Positions 36,630-47,229 of a stretch of DNA of 64,000 nucleotides are shown here, in pieces; positions within the stretch are counted from its first letter, which is position 1; each line of letters opens with the position of its first letter. A model generated the notes under the pieces. That model had not been told where the DNA came from and did no database searches. It saw nothing but the letters and a program-made list of their open reading frames with translations. The stretch is from Absidia repens. Lineage: Eukaryota; Mucoromycota; Mucoromycetes; Mucorales; Cunninghamellaceae. The translations under genes were made by a program, and so were the position numbers. The stretch spans positions 62,001 to 126,000 of the forward strand of contig MCGE01000039.1 in assembly GCA_002105175.1 (NCBI GenBank), given 5' to 3'.

Positions 36630-36910
36630 GTAAAAAAGGGATCGATTACATAAGACATGACAGAGACTAATGGGGCATTTTTTCATTGAAGCGCGTAAAG
36701 AGACACATATTTTATTCAAATAGAGATTTAAACTATGGACAAACTAATACTAAACTAAGCTAATGAAGCCTTCCAAAAGCCAACAAATGGTGGTTCCAAA
36801 TCTTGAATCCAAAATGAAAGTGCCTCCCTATGTATGTTGTCATCCATGTTCTGAAAGCCATTCTAAACTAGCCCTGACACTATGCTAAGTCCGCTAGATC
36901 CCCCCCATTA
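36630..36910 (-). repeat. Modular dispersed repeat, copy at 36.6 kb
   Basis: Same diverged core as the 24-kb copy (CCAAAATGAAAGTGCCTCCC, TATGTATGTTGTCATCC), followed by a C-run shorter than in the first copy. Confidence 0.8.
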
Positions 36911-37213
36911 TAGTCCAATATACAAAACCATATCTTACGTTTTATGCATTCCGTCGTCCTGAATCAAATAAAAATAAAGTACCGTTGTCGTTTTGTCGCA
37001 CTGTATAAATTCCATCATGGCTGTGTGTTCAAGTTGTGTGCCTAAAAAAAAAAACAGAAAGGAACTCGAGAATCCATCACACTTCCATAATTTATCGCAC
37101 CAGAATGTTTACCATTTGTCTCTGTCATATTCGGCCTTTTCTTCCAATGCCAACCTTTATCCAGAAAGATCCATCAATTTGTCGATCCTTCGCATAATAG
37201 CACTCGATAGACC

Positions 37214-37251
<38 letters not shown>

Positions 37252-37315
37252 AAAGTTCTATTGGCATCACCCAGATGTCACCGCGAGGAGGTTGAACTTT
37301 TTTGACATCCACAAA

Positions 37316-38010
37316 GTCTTACTAGAAGGTAAATGTATTGAGCGGACTCCCACAATCTACGTAATAGAAAGCAGCGAGACTTCAGACACTTCCTTCCTAG
37401 AAGAAAACCGTAACATAGGGAGAGTGACAATGAGAAACGGTTGCCAACCCCAAAGTATTCATCCATATAGTTACAGTGATAAAATATAATAAAAAAAAAA
37501 AATGACCGTTAAAATCTTACTAGAAGGTAAATGTATTGAGCGGACTCCCACAGTCTATGTAATAGAAAGCAGCGAGACTTCAGACACTACCTTCCTAGAA
37601 GAAAACCGTAACATAGGGAGAGTGACAATGAGAAACGGTTGCCAACCCCAAAGTATTCATCCATATAGTTACAGTGATAAAATATAATAAAAAAAAAAAT
37701 GACCGTTAAAATCTTACTAGAAGGTAAATGTATTGAGCGGACTCCCACAGTCTATGTAATAGAAAGCAGCGAGACTTCAGACACTACCTTCCTAGAAGAA
37801 AACCGTAACATAGGGAGAGTGACAATGAGAAACGGTTGCTAACCCCAAAGTAATCATCCATATAGTTACAGATAGAATATAGAAATGGTGTATATAAAAT
37901 AAAAAGTGAACCGTTAAACCTTACTAGGAAAGTAAATGTATTGAGCGGACTCCCACAGTCTATGTAATAGAAAGCAGCGAGACTTCAGACACTCCCTTCC
38001 ATAAAGAATC
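37316..38010. repeat. Satellite array, four units of about 200 bp
   Basis: Units begin near 37,318, 37,516, 37,714 and 37,919 (CTTACTAGAAGGTAAATG or CTTACTAGGAAAGTAAATG). The first two units, unlike those at 24.7 kb, leave a frame of about 58 codons open (LLEGKCIERTPTVYVIESSE). The array stops about 75 bp before the start of the intact 585-codon gene, after an A-run. Confidence 0.93.
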
Positions 38011-38086
38011 GTACAAACAATACACATCAAAAAAAAAAAAAAAAAAAAATAGAGTCACCACACAGAAAATCAATTGAAACACCGAA

Positions 38087-39844
38087 ATGAAATCAGTATC
38101 CATATTTTTGTGCAAAAAGGGTAGTCATTTACTGTTATTTGCCTTGAACAACAAAGTTGATATGAACTACAAGGAAGAAGTTTTGAAAGTCGTGGACACC
38201 ATTCAAGAGGCGAAAGAAAAACTTACCCTTGGAAATATTTATCTTCATTTACGTGACATTCTCGTGGAACAACGTACGGAGCAAGACCTGGGCGATTACT
38301 GGAAGTCATGGCGGACGCGTGTGTTGAAGTTCTTGTTGACGGAAAACATCGCTATGGAAGAAGTTGAAGAAAATGAGAAGGCATTCTTTTGCCAATTGCT
38401 AACCGAAACATCCCCCGCCAAACCCGCACCACCGCCACTACTATCACCACTACAACAGCGGCAACCACAGCAGCCAGAGCAACCACAGCAATCAAATACA
38501 AAGCGTGGAACATCAACATCGACCTCTAAATCAGCAAAGATCCTCTCCTTATCAGATAAGCTGGCCATTAAAGACATGTATATGCGCCTATCAACCGATA
38601 ACATGTGGACTTTATCCAGTGGCAAGAAAGTGGAACAAGCAATGATGACCATGGCACTGAACTACGACGTTGAACATGCCTGTCATTCGCTGATCATTGA
38701 TACGGAAGACGACGCCTGGGATGCCTATTTCACGCCCAATGAACTAGACGAAATCCGGGACCATGACAACAACTCCGCCGCCGCTACCACCACCACGACG
38801 CTACCCTCTTTACCCCCCAGTCTCGTCGAATACCTAGCCACCATCCAATCCGCCACCTCCCCCGACGAATGCCGCAGACTTGTCCAACAACAACAACAAA
38901 TCGATGTAGATGATGATGATGCATGTAGCTGGGCACAGCTGGCCATCCTTGGCGCGGCGCGGCTCTTCAAAAAATCCACCAAGGGGATTATCAACTTCAA
39001 CGACATCTCTGAAAACGATTTGCTCGTCCGTCACTTCAGCTTCATTTCTTCCGTGTTCGATGACTCGATGGTGGATGGTGTGTCGGGGGAATGTGCCAGT
39101 CAAGCCAGCAAAGCGGCGATGATGATGATGATGAAAAACCACAATAAGCGCCGATGTGATGACGATGACAATGACAACAGCAACAGCAACAGCAACAACA
39201 ACAGGATCAGGTGTGGATCAAAGGTAGACATGTTGTTCAAGTCGGGCGAGCTTGAATTGGGATGTATGGAGATTGGCCGAGAACAGCACGTGGACGTATC
39301 GATCAAGGAACTCAAGGATGGATACTTGAAACAACCCAAGGTGCTAAAGGATATGCTGTTTGCGCTTTCAAGGAAAAAACCTGAAGTAGCTCGATCCCTG
39401 TGCATGGTTGGACTCACACTTATGGGCAGCAAGTTGACCATGATGATGATGGACTCTCCATGTGGCTATGTTGCCCGTGTGAAACGAACAACACCATTAT
39501 ATTTCCCGAACAACACAATGGAATTTGCATTAGGCATCTCCAAGCTTCTAACATTGACGTACACCGCTCGCCTACTGATGGAAGCGACATTGAAGACATA
39601 CTCGTCAGCATCATCATCGACAACCAATACCGGCACCACCACCACCAGCAATAACAACAACAACAACAACAATAACATTATCAACATCAGTATCAGCAAC
39701 AGGCGCACGTTAAATCCACCATGCCTGCTTGGCTCATCCTTCCACTGTTTCTCGTCCTCATCAACAGCATCATCACTATCCGCTACCCCATCCTCCTTCG
39801 CGTCCTCATCAACTTCAACATCATCCAAAAGAGTCAGAACGTAG
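38087..39844 (+). CDS. 585-aa lineage-specific protein, intact copy
   Basis: A single uninterrupted frame. The ATG at 38,087 gives MKSVSIFLCKKGS; the broken paralog lacks this codon, so ATG at 38,162 (MNYKEEV) is an alternative start. Regions: helical N-terminus (26-105), Pro/Gln-rich linker (108-137), conserved block with LSSGKKVEQAM and HSLIIDTEDD (150-225), Asp-run (274-278), SENDLLVRHFSF (308-319), Met-run, basic KNHNKRR and Asp/Asn/Ser-rich stretch (344-372), then GSKVDMLFKSGELELGCMEI (377-396), a KQPKVLKDMLFAL block, GYVARVKR and a Ser/Thr-rich tail ending KRVRT. The D...E.E spacing in the VDMLF block could suit a metal-dependent nuclease-like fold, but this is speculation. I recognise the layout as a type common in Mucoromycota without assigned function. 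Basic patches suggest nuclear location (inference). Confidence 0.8.
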   Translation: MKSVSIFLCKKGSHLLLFALNNKVDMNYKEEVLKVVDTIQEAKEKLTLGNIYLHLRDILVEQRTEQDLGDYWKSWRTRVLKFLLTENIAMEEVEENEKAFFCQLLTETSPAKPAPPPLLSPLQQRQPQQPEQPQQSNTKRGTSTSTSKSAKILSLSDKLAIKDMYMRLSTDNMWTLSSGKKVEQAMMTMALNYDVEHACHSLIIDTEDDAWDAYFTPNELDEIRDHDNNSAAATTTTTLPSLPPSLVEYLATIQSATSPDECRRLVQQQQQIDVDDDDACSWAQLAILGAARLFKKSTKGIINFNDISENDLLVRHFSFISSVFDDSMVDGVSGECASQASKAAMMMMMKNHNKRRCDDDDNDNSNSNSNNNRIRCGSKVDMLFKSGELELGCMEIGREQHVDVSIKELKDGYLKQPKVLKDMLFALSRKKPEVARSLCMVGLTLMGSKLTMMMMDSPCGYVARVKRTTPLYFPNNTMEFALGISKLLTLTYTARLLMEATLKTYSSASSSTTNTGTTTTSNNNNNNNNNIINISISNRRTLNPPCLLGSSFHCFSSSSTASSLSATPSSFASSSTSTSSKRVRT

Positions 39845-39913
39845 ATGGTGTCTCATTCAATTGTACATATATAATATACCCCTTTAGTTTTTAGTTTTTT
39901 AGTATACCATATC

Positions 39914-39994
39914 CGGGTCAAGGAACCATTTCTATGTATTTTTATTTACTTTTCTTGTTTTTTTTTGTCTGTTTTTTATTCAATCCTTGACCCG
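39914..39994. terminator. Inverted repeat downstream of the 585-codon gene
   Basis: CGGGTCAAGGA (39,914-39,924) and TCCTTGACCCG (39,984-39,994) are perfect 11-bp complements around an AT/T-rich loop. The same pair occurs after copy 1 (27,468 and 27,538 onward); in the third copy (46,128 and 46,170 onward) the arms have mismatches. It could be a 3'-end structure or a very small inverted-repeat element. Confidence 0.4.
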
Positions 39995-40493
39995 TACAAA
40001 AATAAAAAAAGGACACCAAAAATAAAAAAAAAAAAAACAAAAAAAAAACAAAAACAAAATTCAAGTGGTTGGGATAGTGTTTAGATTGTGTGGTGTAGCT
40101 TTATTCATGTAGAGCACAGTGGAGTGTGAAGAATCTTTTTTTTTTCATTTTGGCTTGGCAACAATCTTATATTTCATTTGGAGTCGATACCAAAAGAACC
40201 ACTTTCGAGAACCGACCACATGGTTTTTCTCCACTGGTGAAAACCTCCTCATTAACATAGTATTAGTTGTAGTTTTCGACTTTACCTTTACCTATTTCTA
40301 TATTTTACTATGATATGCATCCATCAAATTCGTATAGTATGAGCCATAGTCTCTGCCTACTTTTCCTTCTCCCCTCCCCCCCCTGGAAGTCAATTAAATA
40401 AACAAAAATTGTCGATAGTTTCTATATATACTGCAACCTGATTGTGTATATGAAGTCTTTGTATAATTTTATTATTCCTTTTTTTTTTCAACA

Positions 40494-40595
40494 ATGTACG
40501 TTGTCCCTGAACCAGAATCTATGTACCAGGGCCTAAAGAAATTTGCATCAAACTTTCCAATGGGATACTGGGCACCTCCACCACTTCAATCATAA
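40494..40595 (+). CDS. Conserved 33-codon open frame, copy 2
   Basis: MYVVPEPESMYQGLKKFASN and FPMGYWAPPPLQS, stop TAA. Same length and position relative to the upstream gene as 28,037-28,138. Start context differs (TTCAACAATG rather than TTTAGAAATG), so an upstream acceptor is not conserved. Coding status uncertain. Confidence 0.35.
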   Translation: MYVVPEPESMYQGLKKFASNFPMGYWAPPPLQS

Positions 40596-40754
40596 GTATT
40601 AGTCGACAAATCTTGGTGTGTCGTCGTTTTATATCATTCACTGAAAGTGAATGGTAAAGATAAACACTTTATTTTTATTTTTTGTATATGAACAAATCCC
40701 GCCCGCTGAACAACAATCGTTTTTAGTGTCATGCCGACCAAGTCATGCTCCTCA

Positions 40755-40799
<45 letters not shown>

Positions 40800-40839
40800 A
40801 AGGAGGACGAGGCATGAAAAAATCATATATAAATGGGTA

Positions 40840-41209
40840 CCTTTTATTGAAGCATAGCAGCACTGAACACTAATCGAAATGGAAGAGGTGATGGTACAAA
40901 GGGATCTCTTGCCCAAGACATGAGAGAGGACTAATGAGACATTTTTCATTGAAGCAAAAGTAAAAAAAGAAGGACTATTTTATTGAGATGTAGATTCAAA
41001 CTATAGACAAACTAACGCTAAAGTAAGCTAACCATGACTTCAAAAAGCCAACTATTGATGCTTCCCATCCTGAACCCAAAATGAAAGAGTTTCCCCATGC
41101 ATGTTGTCAGCCCTGTTCTGAAAACCCCTCTAAACTAGTCCTGATACTAATCTATGATTACCATAACCTAAAAGAAGTTAAAATGGGAAGGAAAAAAGGT
41201 GGAGGAATG

Positions 41210-41245
<36 letters not shown>

Positions 41246-41280
41246 GAAAACTCACATGTGCGGAATTTAAATTTGCTTGT
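40840..41280 (-). repeat. Modular dispersed repeat, copy at 40.8 kb
   Basis: Equivalent to 28,360-28,800 in the second segmental copy, with a longer A-run and the same TCACATGTGCGGAATTTAAA right end. A (TA)n tract of about 38 bp (40,760-40,797) lies just before it. Confidence 0.8.
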
Positions 41281-41518
41281 TAGACTCTACTCTCTTGATA
41301 CCATATTTTGAAGTTTCCAATTCAGACGAATGGCGATTTTTTTTTTACTGGTATAGAGATAAAGGCAACTTTCTTCCATTATTTCATGTACAATGTATAA
41401 TTTTGTATATTTGTGCGTAGAAAAGAAAATAGGAATATGTTTTATGTGAAAAAAAACTAATATGATTTTTTGAGACGGCAATTGTCGCCATTTGAACCCT
41501 TGCGTTCATGCTGAATTA

Positions 41519-42021
41519 CAGTCGAGAAAGTTAGGTTGGGTCAGGTTAGTTGAAAATGGGTCACTGTTCTCAATATGGGTCAAACTCCGCGAAAGTGGGT
41601 CAACTCCGCGAAAGTGGGTCAGGTTGGTGAATGTGGGTCAGGGCGGCGAAAGTGGGCCAGGTTGGTGAAAGTGGGTCAGTGAGGGTAGTTTTAGAATCAT
41701 AGTTTGTAGTTTGTAGTTTGTAGTTTGTCTCATTTTTTTATAAAATAAAATAATGATTTTATCACATTTGTCTTATTTGTCATGTATATCATTTTTATTT
41801 ATTTATAATGCTATGTCATAGTCAAACCAAAATAATGTTAACAGCTATCTTGAAATTGGTTGACCTGTTTTCACCCTCGCTGACCCACTTTCACCAACCT
41901 GGCCCACTTTCGCCGCCCTGACCCACATTCACCAACCTGACCCACTTTCGCGGAGTTTGACCCATATTGAGAACAGTGACCCATTTTCAACTAACCTGAT
42001 ACAACCTAATTTTCTCGACTG
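41519..42021. mobile_element. Tc1/mariner-type non-autonomous element (503 bp)
   Basis: Ends are CAGTCGAGAA and TTCTCGACTG, perfect 10-bp terminal inverted repeats, flanked by TA on both sides (41,517-41,518 and 42,022-42,023). The inverted repeats extend inward about 160 bp and are themselves built from repeats of the type GAAAGTGGGTCAGGTTGGTG. A 7-bp tandem (TAGTTTG, four times) and an AT-rich centre lie between them. The paralogous site at about 29,063-29,077 reads GAATTACACACACC with a single TA: a clean empty site. No transposase is encoded, so it would need one in trans. Confidence 0.95.
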
Positions 42022-42179
42022 TACACACACCATATCAATGTACTACAGAAAGCGGAGGAGGGGGGGGTGCTCCCGGCATATCAATATTTCAGCCAATCAA
42101 ATTACGGCTTGTCTAAAAGCAAGATTGCCCCCTTTTCGAGAGTGGGAGGCATTATGAGCGGGAAGTTGTTTCCCTCATT

Positions 42180-42620
42180 CATGAAAAAAAAAAAAAAAAA
42201 AAAAAAAAAAGCGTCGACAGAAAGCTTTCTAGTGGTCATCATCCGATCCTCTTCACCTGCATGCAGTACACTGCCTCCCACTAAAAAAAATAGTGGATGG
42301 TGGCGATGGTCAAAATCTCGCACAGACAAAAACAAAAAAACAAAAAATCAGCGATGAAATAACTCGATTTATTTATTCTTATATATGACATTATAGCATG
42401 CCTAGTCAAGTGGAGGTTCCGTTAGTGGTACGTTCTAGGTGGATTGAAATTAATGGTGGAATGAAAATAGCATAGTTAAGTATTCATCGAAGGTAAGCTA
42501 GAAAACAGTGCGCCAATGCTCTACAACTACAATAACGCCAACCACAGGGTATGATGTAGATTCATTTATAAGTTTTTTTTTCGAACAGAAATATGGCGAT
42601 GATATTCAAGTTCGTCGTGG
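42180..42620. repeat. Dispersed repeat family 2, copy 3
   Basis: A-run, GCGTCGACAGAAAGCTTTC, CACCTGCATGCAGTACACTG, the CCCACT/AGTGG hairpin, and TATAGCATGCCTAGTCAAG. Equivalent to 29,225-29,640 but keeps the hairpin. Confidence 0.8.
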
Positions 42621-42779
42621 TGAATTTTTTTGAAACTTTCGTGTGTATGTGGTTGAATTGCATTGCAAAGCCAACTCCCATCATTTTTTTTTTCCATACA
42701 CGAACCATTGACAAAGTTCTTTTGGTGACTTTTTTTTTGTACATACGTCCTTGTCAAACACGGATGGATTGGATCAAGT

Positions 42780-43020
42780 CTGCCTTGGTATCGCGTACCT
42801 TGATCGCAATGAAAGTATAAAGAATATGATTGTTGTCATTTTTTAAGCTAATGCCGAAACCGTTTGTTGTTGCAAAAAAATTTTCGGCGCGTTCAATGCC
42901 ATCTCTATCGGGTGTACTTTTGTCCCAAGAAATATTTGACTGATCATGTTGTTGATAATAAAAATTGTTGTTGTTGAAGATTTTTTGATAAAAGAAAGAT
43001 TTTTTTTTTCATTAACAGAG
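42780..43020 (-). pseudogene. FAR1/MULE-like fragment, decayed copy
   Basis: Nucleotide match to 29,880-30,080, but single-base changes break the frame that reads GQKYTDRDGMERAVKNF in copy 1. Adjacent 43,103-43,480 matches 30,224-30,600, including an Asn/Ser-rich minus-strand frame (43,479-43,120). Confidence 0.4.
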
Positions 43021-44125
43021 GTCATTTATCAAGTTTGCTCTTGGAGCGTAATAGTGCCATGCAGTTTTATTTCCCTAAAAGGACATTCAATCTAATTTTT
43101 TATTGTTTGAGAAGATATTTTATCTTCTGAGGAGATTATTTCTTGCCGCGGGAGCAATTCTGAAGAATGGTCTATTTTCTTTACCTATATGGATTTTGAT
43201 GACCCTGCATACAACCAAAACTAAAACCAAGCTGGGTTTATATGCCGACAAGGTCAAGGCCTTGGAGAAACACTTTGTCACAATTTGGATCAACAAGCCG
43301 TTGTTGGCGACATTGCTGTTATTATTGTTGCTGCTGTGACGAGATTGATATTCAGCGTCACTATTGCTTCGAGTGTTAGCACCGTTTCCACCGCCATCAG
43401 AATCATTACGTGCATTGTTGATTTGCTTGTTCTGAAAAGAGCCAATTTTATCGACTATTCGACACACCGCTTGATCCACGCATCCTAGGCATGACGTATT
43501 TAAGGGTGGAGCGTGCGATTCATAAGAATCTCGCCCACGAAACTCAGTGGTCCGATGATAAAACCAGTGTCCTTCAAGGAAATGTGCTAGGCTCCTTCCA
43601 CGGAAATTCTTCCCCCTGATGACCTTCCCGGGACTGCATCTGAAGTCTTAAAAATTGCCAACAAGGTGTCACATCATGAAAAATGATAGCATAAAAATAA
43701 AATCTGTTCCTGAAGAAATCCGTGACTCAATAAATTGAAATCCCGATTAGGAACAAAGCATAATAAAAATAAATAATCACGTAACAATGGTGATGGATGC
43801 AAAGAAAACAATGATTTACTTCATGAAATAATGAGGTCCCATAAAATTAGAAGAAAAAAATAAAATAAAATACGCTTGCAATAATACCAATCGTATCATC
43901 ATACACCTGACATCAGACCATCATATGATTATGATAAAGATGATAATGATGATGATAAAAAAAATAATAACAATAAACCCATGTAATATCTATTTTTAAT
44001 GAAACATAAGATATGCCATTTTTTATCAATAAAAACCATATATAAGAATCTCACTTAATTCTATCTGTCTCATTTCAACTTTTTATTTTTTTATTTTTTT
44101 TTTTATTTCTGCTATTTCCCACAAG

Positions 44126-44640
44126 GTCAGTCGACAAAAGCGTTTCTTTGGTGATGACGATAATGATGAAGTGGTCCCCCACAAGAAAACTCTTCGATGC
44201 TGAAGTTGTTGCTGCTGCTGTTGTTGTGGCGGCACTCGGCAGACAAATGGTTGGAGCCAGAACCGTGACGTTGGGTAAGCTAGATAGAAATCAAACCAAC
44301 ATGAATGAAATACGGTCTGAACTGTGTATTATTTTAATTTATAGGAAAGAAAAGTCGAGCAGGGCCAACTCATCCACTATCAACAACAAAAGAAGATTGT
44401 CTGGCCTTGATCCCATTACCAATGCCAAAATGGGAAGAAAAATGGACACTGTTTATCTCTCTGGTGGTTACGAGCTTGGGTACCTGGAGATTGGCGCCGG
44501 CAACGACCAAACAAAGCATTTTAGAGATGGATTGGTCAAGTTGTGGGCTGTCATGAGGGATTCTATGCTAGAATTGGCAAACAGGTTGCCTGACATTGCC
44601 GATGATATACATGTCCTTGGATATGACGTGACAGGTAAGT
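44126..44640 (+). pseudogene. Middle part of the family-2 gene
   Basis: Begins with GTCAGTCGACAAAAGCG like 31,246, but the ATG of that copy is AGG here. An intron-like stretch (GTAAGC to TTTATAG, about 44,274-44,344) separates ARTVTLG from KSRANSSTINNKR. The next part encodes GRKMDTVYLSGGYELGYLEI and FRDGLVKLWAVMRDSMLEL, parallel to the SKVDMLF...ELGCMEI and KQPKVLKDML blocks of the 585-aa protein, and ends LGYDVTG at a GTAAGT donor. The last exon present at 31.4 kb is absent; the next possible acceptor (TTTACCAG at 44,687-44,694) leads into a different relic. Confidence 0.65.
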
Positions 44641-44692
44641 CATTCCTCCCTTCCAAATGATCAACAACCGCGCTAACTTCCTCCCCCTTTAC

Positions 44693-45725
44693 CAGCCGGT
44701 CTCCGTCGAATACCTTGCCACCATGAAATCCGCCACCTCCTCCACCGACGAATGCCGCAAACTCGCCCAACAACAACAACAACAATTTGACAAGAGATGA
44801 TGAGACATGTCACTGGGCACAGCTGGCCAATCCTTTGCTCGGTGCGGCTCTTCCAAAAAAAAAAACAGCCATAAGGGGTCATCCACTTCCAACGACATCT
44901 CCGAAACCGATTTGATCTTCCGTCCTTTTGGCTTCATTTCCTCCGAGTTTGATGATTCGATTGTTGATGGCCTTTCTCTTGGGAATTAGCTAGTCGAGCC
45001 AGCAAAAGCGGCGATGAACAACAGCAAGCGCAAATGTGATGACGCGGTGGCGCACCTCAATGATAGCAGCAACAGCAACGGATCAGGTGTGGATCAACAG
45101 TGGACATGTTGTTTCAAGTCTGGAAAGCTTGAATTAGGGTGTATGGAGATAGGCCGCGAACAACACGTTGACAATTCCAAGGAGCTCAAGGACAGGCACT
45201 TGAAACAACCAAAGGTACTGAAGGATATGCTAGATGCTCTTTCCAAGAACAAGTCTGAAGTTCTCTCGGTGACCTGGGCATGGTGGGGACTGACACTCAT
45301 GGGCAGCAAAGCTGACAATGATGACGATGGACTCTCTCCATGGTGGCTCTGTGGCACGGGTGAAACGAACAACGCCTTTCTTTTTCCCCAACAACACGAT
45401 GGAATTTCCAGTTGGAATCACCAAGCTTTTAACCTTGACATACACCGCTCGGATTCTTATGGAAGCGACATTGACGACATACTCGTCATCATCATCATTA
45501 TCGACAACCCATCCTACCAATACTACCAGCGGCAGCAACAACAATGACATCATGGACATCAACATCATAGGCGGACGCACCTTACATCCACCATACATGC
45601 TTGGCCCATCATTCCACTCATCCTCCTTGTCCTCATCAACAGCATCATCATTCATCATCCTCTACCTCATCCTCATTCGCGTCCTCATCAACTTCAACAT
45701 CATCCAAAAGTGTGTGAGAAAGTAG
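44693..45725 (+). pseudogene. 585-codon family gene, decayed copy 3 (3' half)
   Basis: Starts at VSVEYLATMKSATSSTDEC, matching LVEYLATIQSATSPDEC of the intact protein, so the first 245 or so codons are missing. A stop follows the Gln-run. Later blocks FDDSIVDGLS, FKSGKLELGCMEIGREQH, LKQPKVLKDMLDALSK and VARVKRTTPFFFPNNTMEF are spread over different frames, and the tail has frame changes. The flank after it (45,980-46,620) matches 39,850-40,480. Confidence 0.75.
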
Positions 45726-47229
45726 GTGGTGTCTGTCGTATTTGTCATTTTCACCATCCACACATATCAAGTATGCGGTTATTCATCACGACCCGACAAT
45801 TGTACCTTGTCACTCACCAGCATATCCTTCCACTGGCTATGTCTCACTTGGTCTACAATCAAGATCAAAGATGAATCAGCTATCTATTCCATAACCCACT
45901 GTCATTTTATTCAATAAAAACCATATCTGTTATATCACTTATTCTTTATAACGTCTTCTTATCCTAGCAAATATTACAGTGTCTCATTCAATTGTACATA
46001 TATACATATATCCCTTTAGTTTTTAGTTTTTAGTTTTAGTTTTTAGTTCATAGCTCCTAATTCATAGCTCATAGTTCATAGTTTTTAGCTATTAATTTTT
46101 TAGTTTTAGTTTTTAGTATACCTTATCCGGGTCAAGCAACCATTTCTATGCATCTGTTTTTTTTATTCAATCCTCGACCCGTACAAAAATCAAGAAAAGG
46201 ACACCAAAAATAAAATAAATACCCAAAAACAAAAATAAAAAATTCAAATAGTAGGATAGTGTTTAGATTGTGTAGTGTAGTTTTATTCATGCAGAGCACA
46301 GTGGAGTGTGAAGGATCCTTTTTTTTTTTTTTTTTTTTTTTTAGCGTGACAACATTTTTATATTTCGTTTGGTGGAATTGATACTAAAAGAACCATTTTC
46401 GAGAACTTCTCCATTAACATAGTATTAGTAGTAGTTTTCCCTTTACCTTTACTTATTTATATAGTTTACTATACAGCCATCAAATTCGCATAGTATTAGT
46501 CATAGTCTCTGCCTACTTTTCTTCCCCCCCCTCCCTCTGTAAATCAATTAAATAAACAAAAATTGTTTGTTTCTATATATACTACAGCCTGATTACAACC
46601 TGATTGTGTATGTGATGCCTTTGTATAATTTTATAATTACTTTTTTATTGGTTTGGGAAGAGATGTAGCGGATAAGCTAAACTAATGAACGAGTTCCATG
46701 ACACCGAGAGGATGCTTGTATAAACGGCATTCCAAATTCACAAATCTAAAATAAAAAAAGGATTTCCTCGTGAATGTTTATAATTGAAGGGTACATATGG
46801 TGTTGCAATGTTTTACATCAATTTCAAATCGTTCTCACATTTAATTGATTTACTGGATATCAGAGGAAGTGGTTGTGAGAGTGGAGTTTGGCGAAATTAG
46901 GCACTCCCGCCATGTTGCATCTTGGTAAGTGACCACTTGTGATCAACTGGCTTCATTTTGGGTTCCTATTTTATACCATAAGCCAAAAAAAAAAAAAAAA
47001 AAAAAAAAAGAGCTGGATAGGTACTGTCTATCCAATGTAATGGATATTACGCTGCACCACGGGGTCTCAGTTGATTGATATAAATGGTAGAGGGGCGAAT
47101 ATGATTATCGTTGATACTAAAATGAGCAAAATCTGGCCAGTCAATCGTTAGGGTGGCGTGATCAGGAAGGGGAAAGTAGCCATAGAAGGTATAATCACAA
47201 AACATCTACAATACATATATTTGTTTATT
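45726..47229. other. Decayed 3' flank and AT-rich sequence
   Basis: First part matches the flank of the intact 585-codon gene, including a low-complexity TAGTTTTTAGTTTT stretch (46,016-46,110) that is longer than in the paralogs. A short stub of the dispersed repeat lies near 46,740-46,770 (AATCTAAAATAAAAAAAGG). No gene recognised in 46,800-47,229. Confidence 0.5.

Larger units (their letters stand above)
36622..44640. repeat. Long segmental duplication, copy 2
   Basis: Paralog of 24,031-31,370, longer because of a 503-bp transposon insertion and retained parts of the family-2 gene. It carries the intact 585-codon gene. Confidence 0.88.

Noticed and set aside
40760..40797. (TA)n tract as a possible origin or insertion site
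   Set aside because: Simple microsatellite; a shorter TA tract is at the equivalent place in the first duplication.
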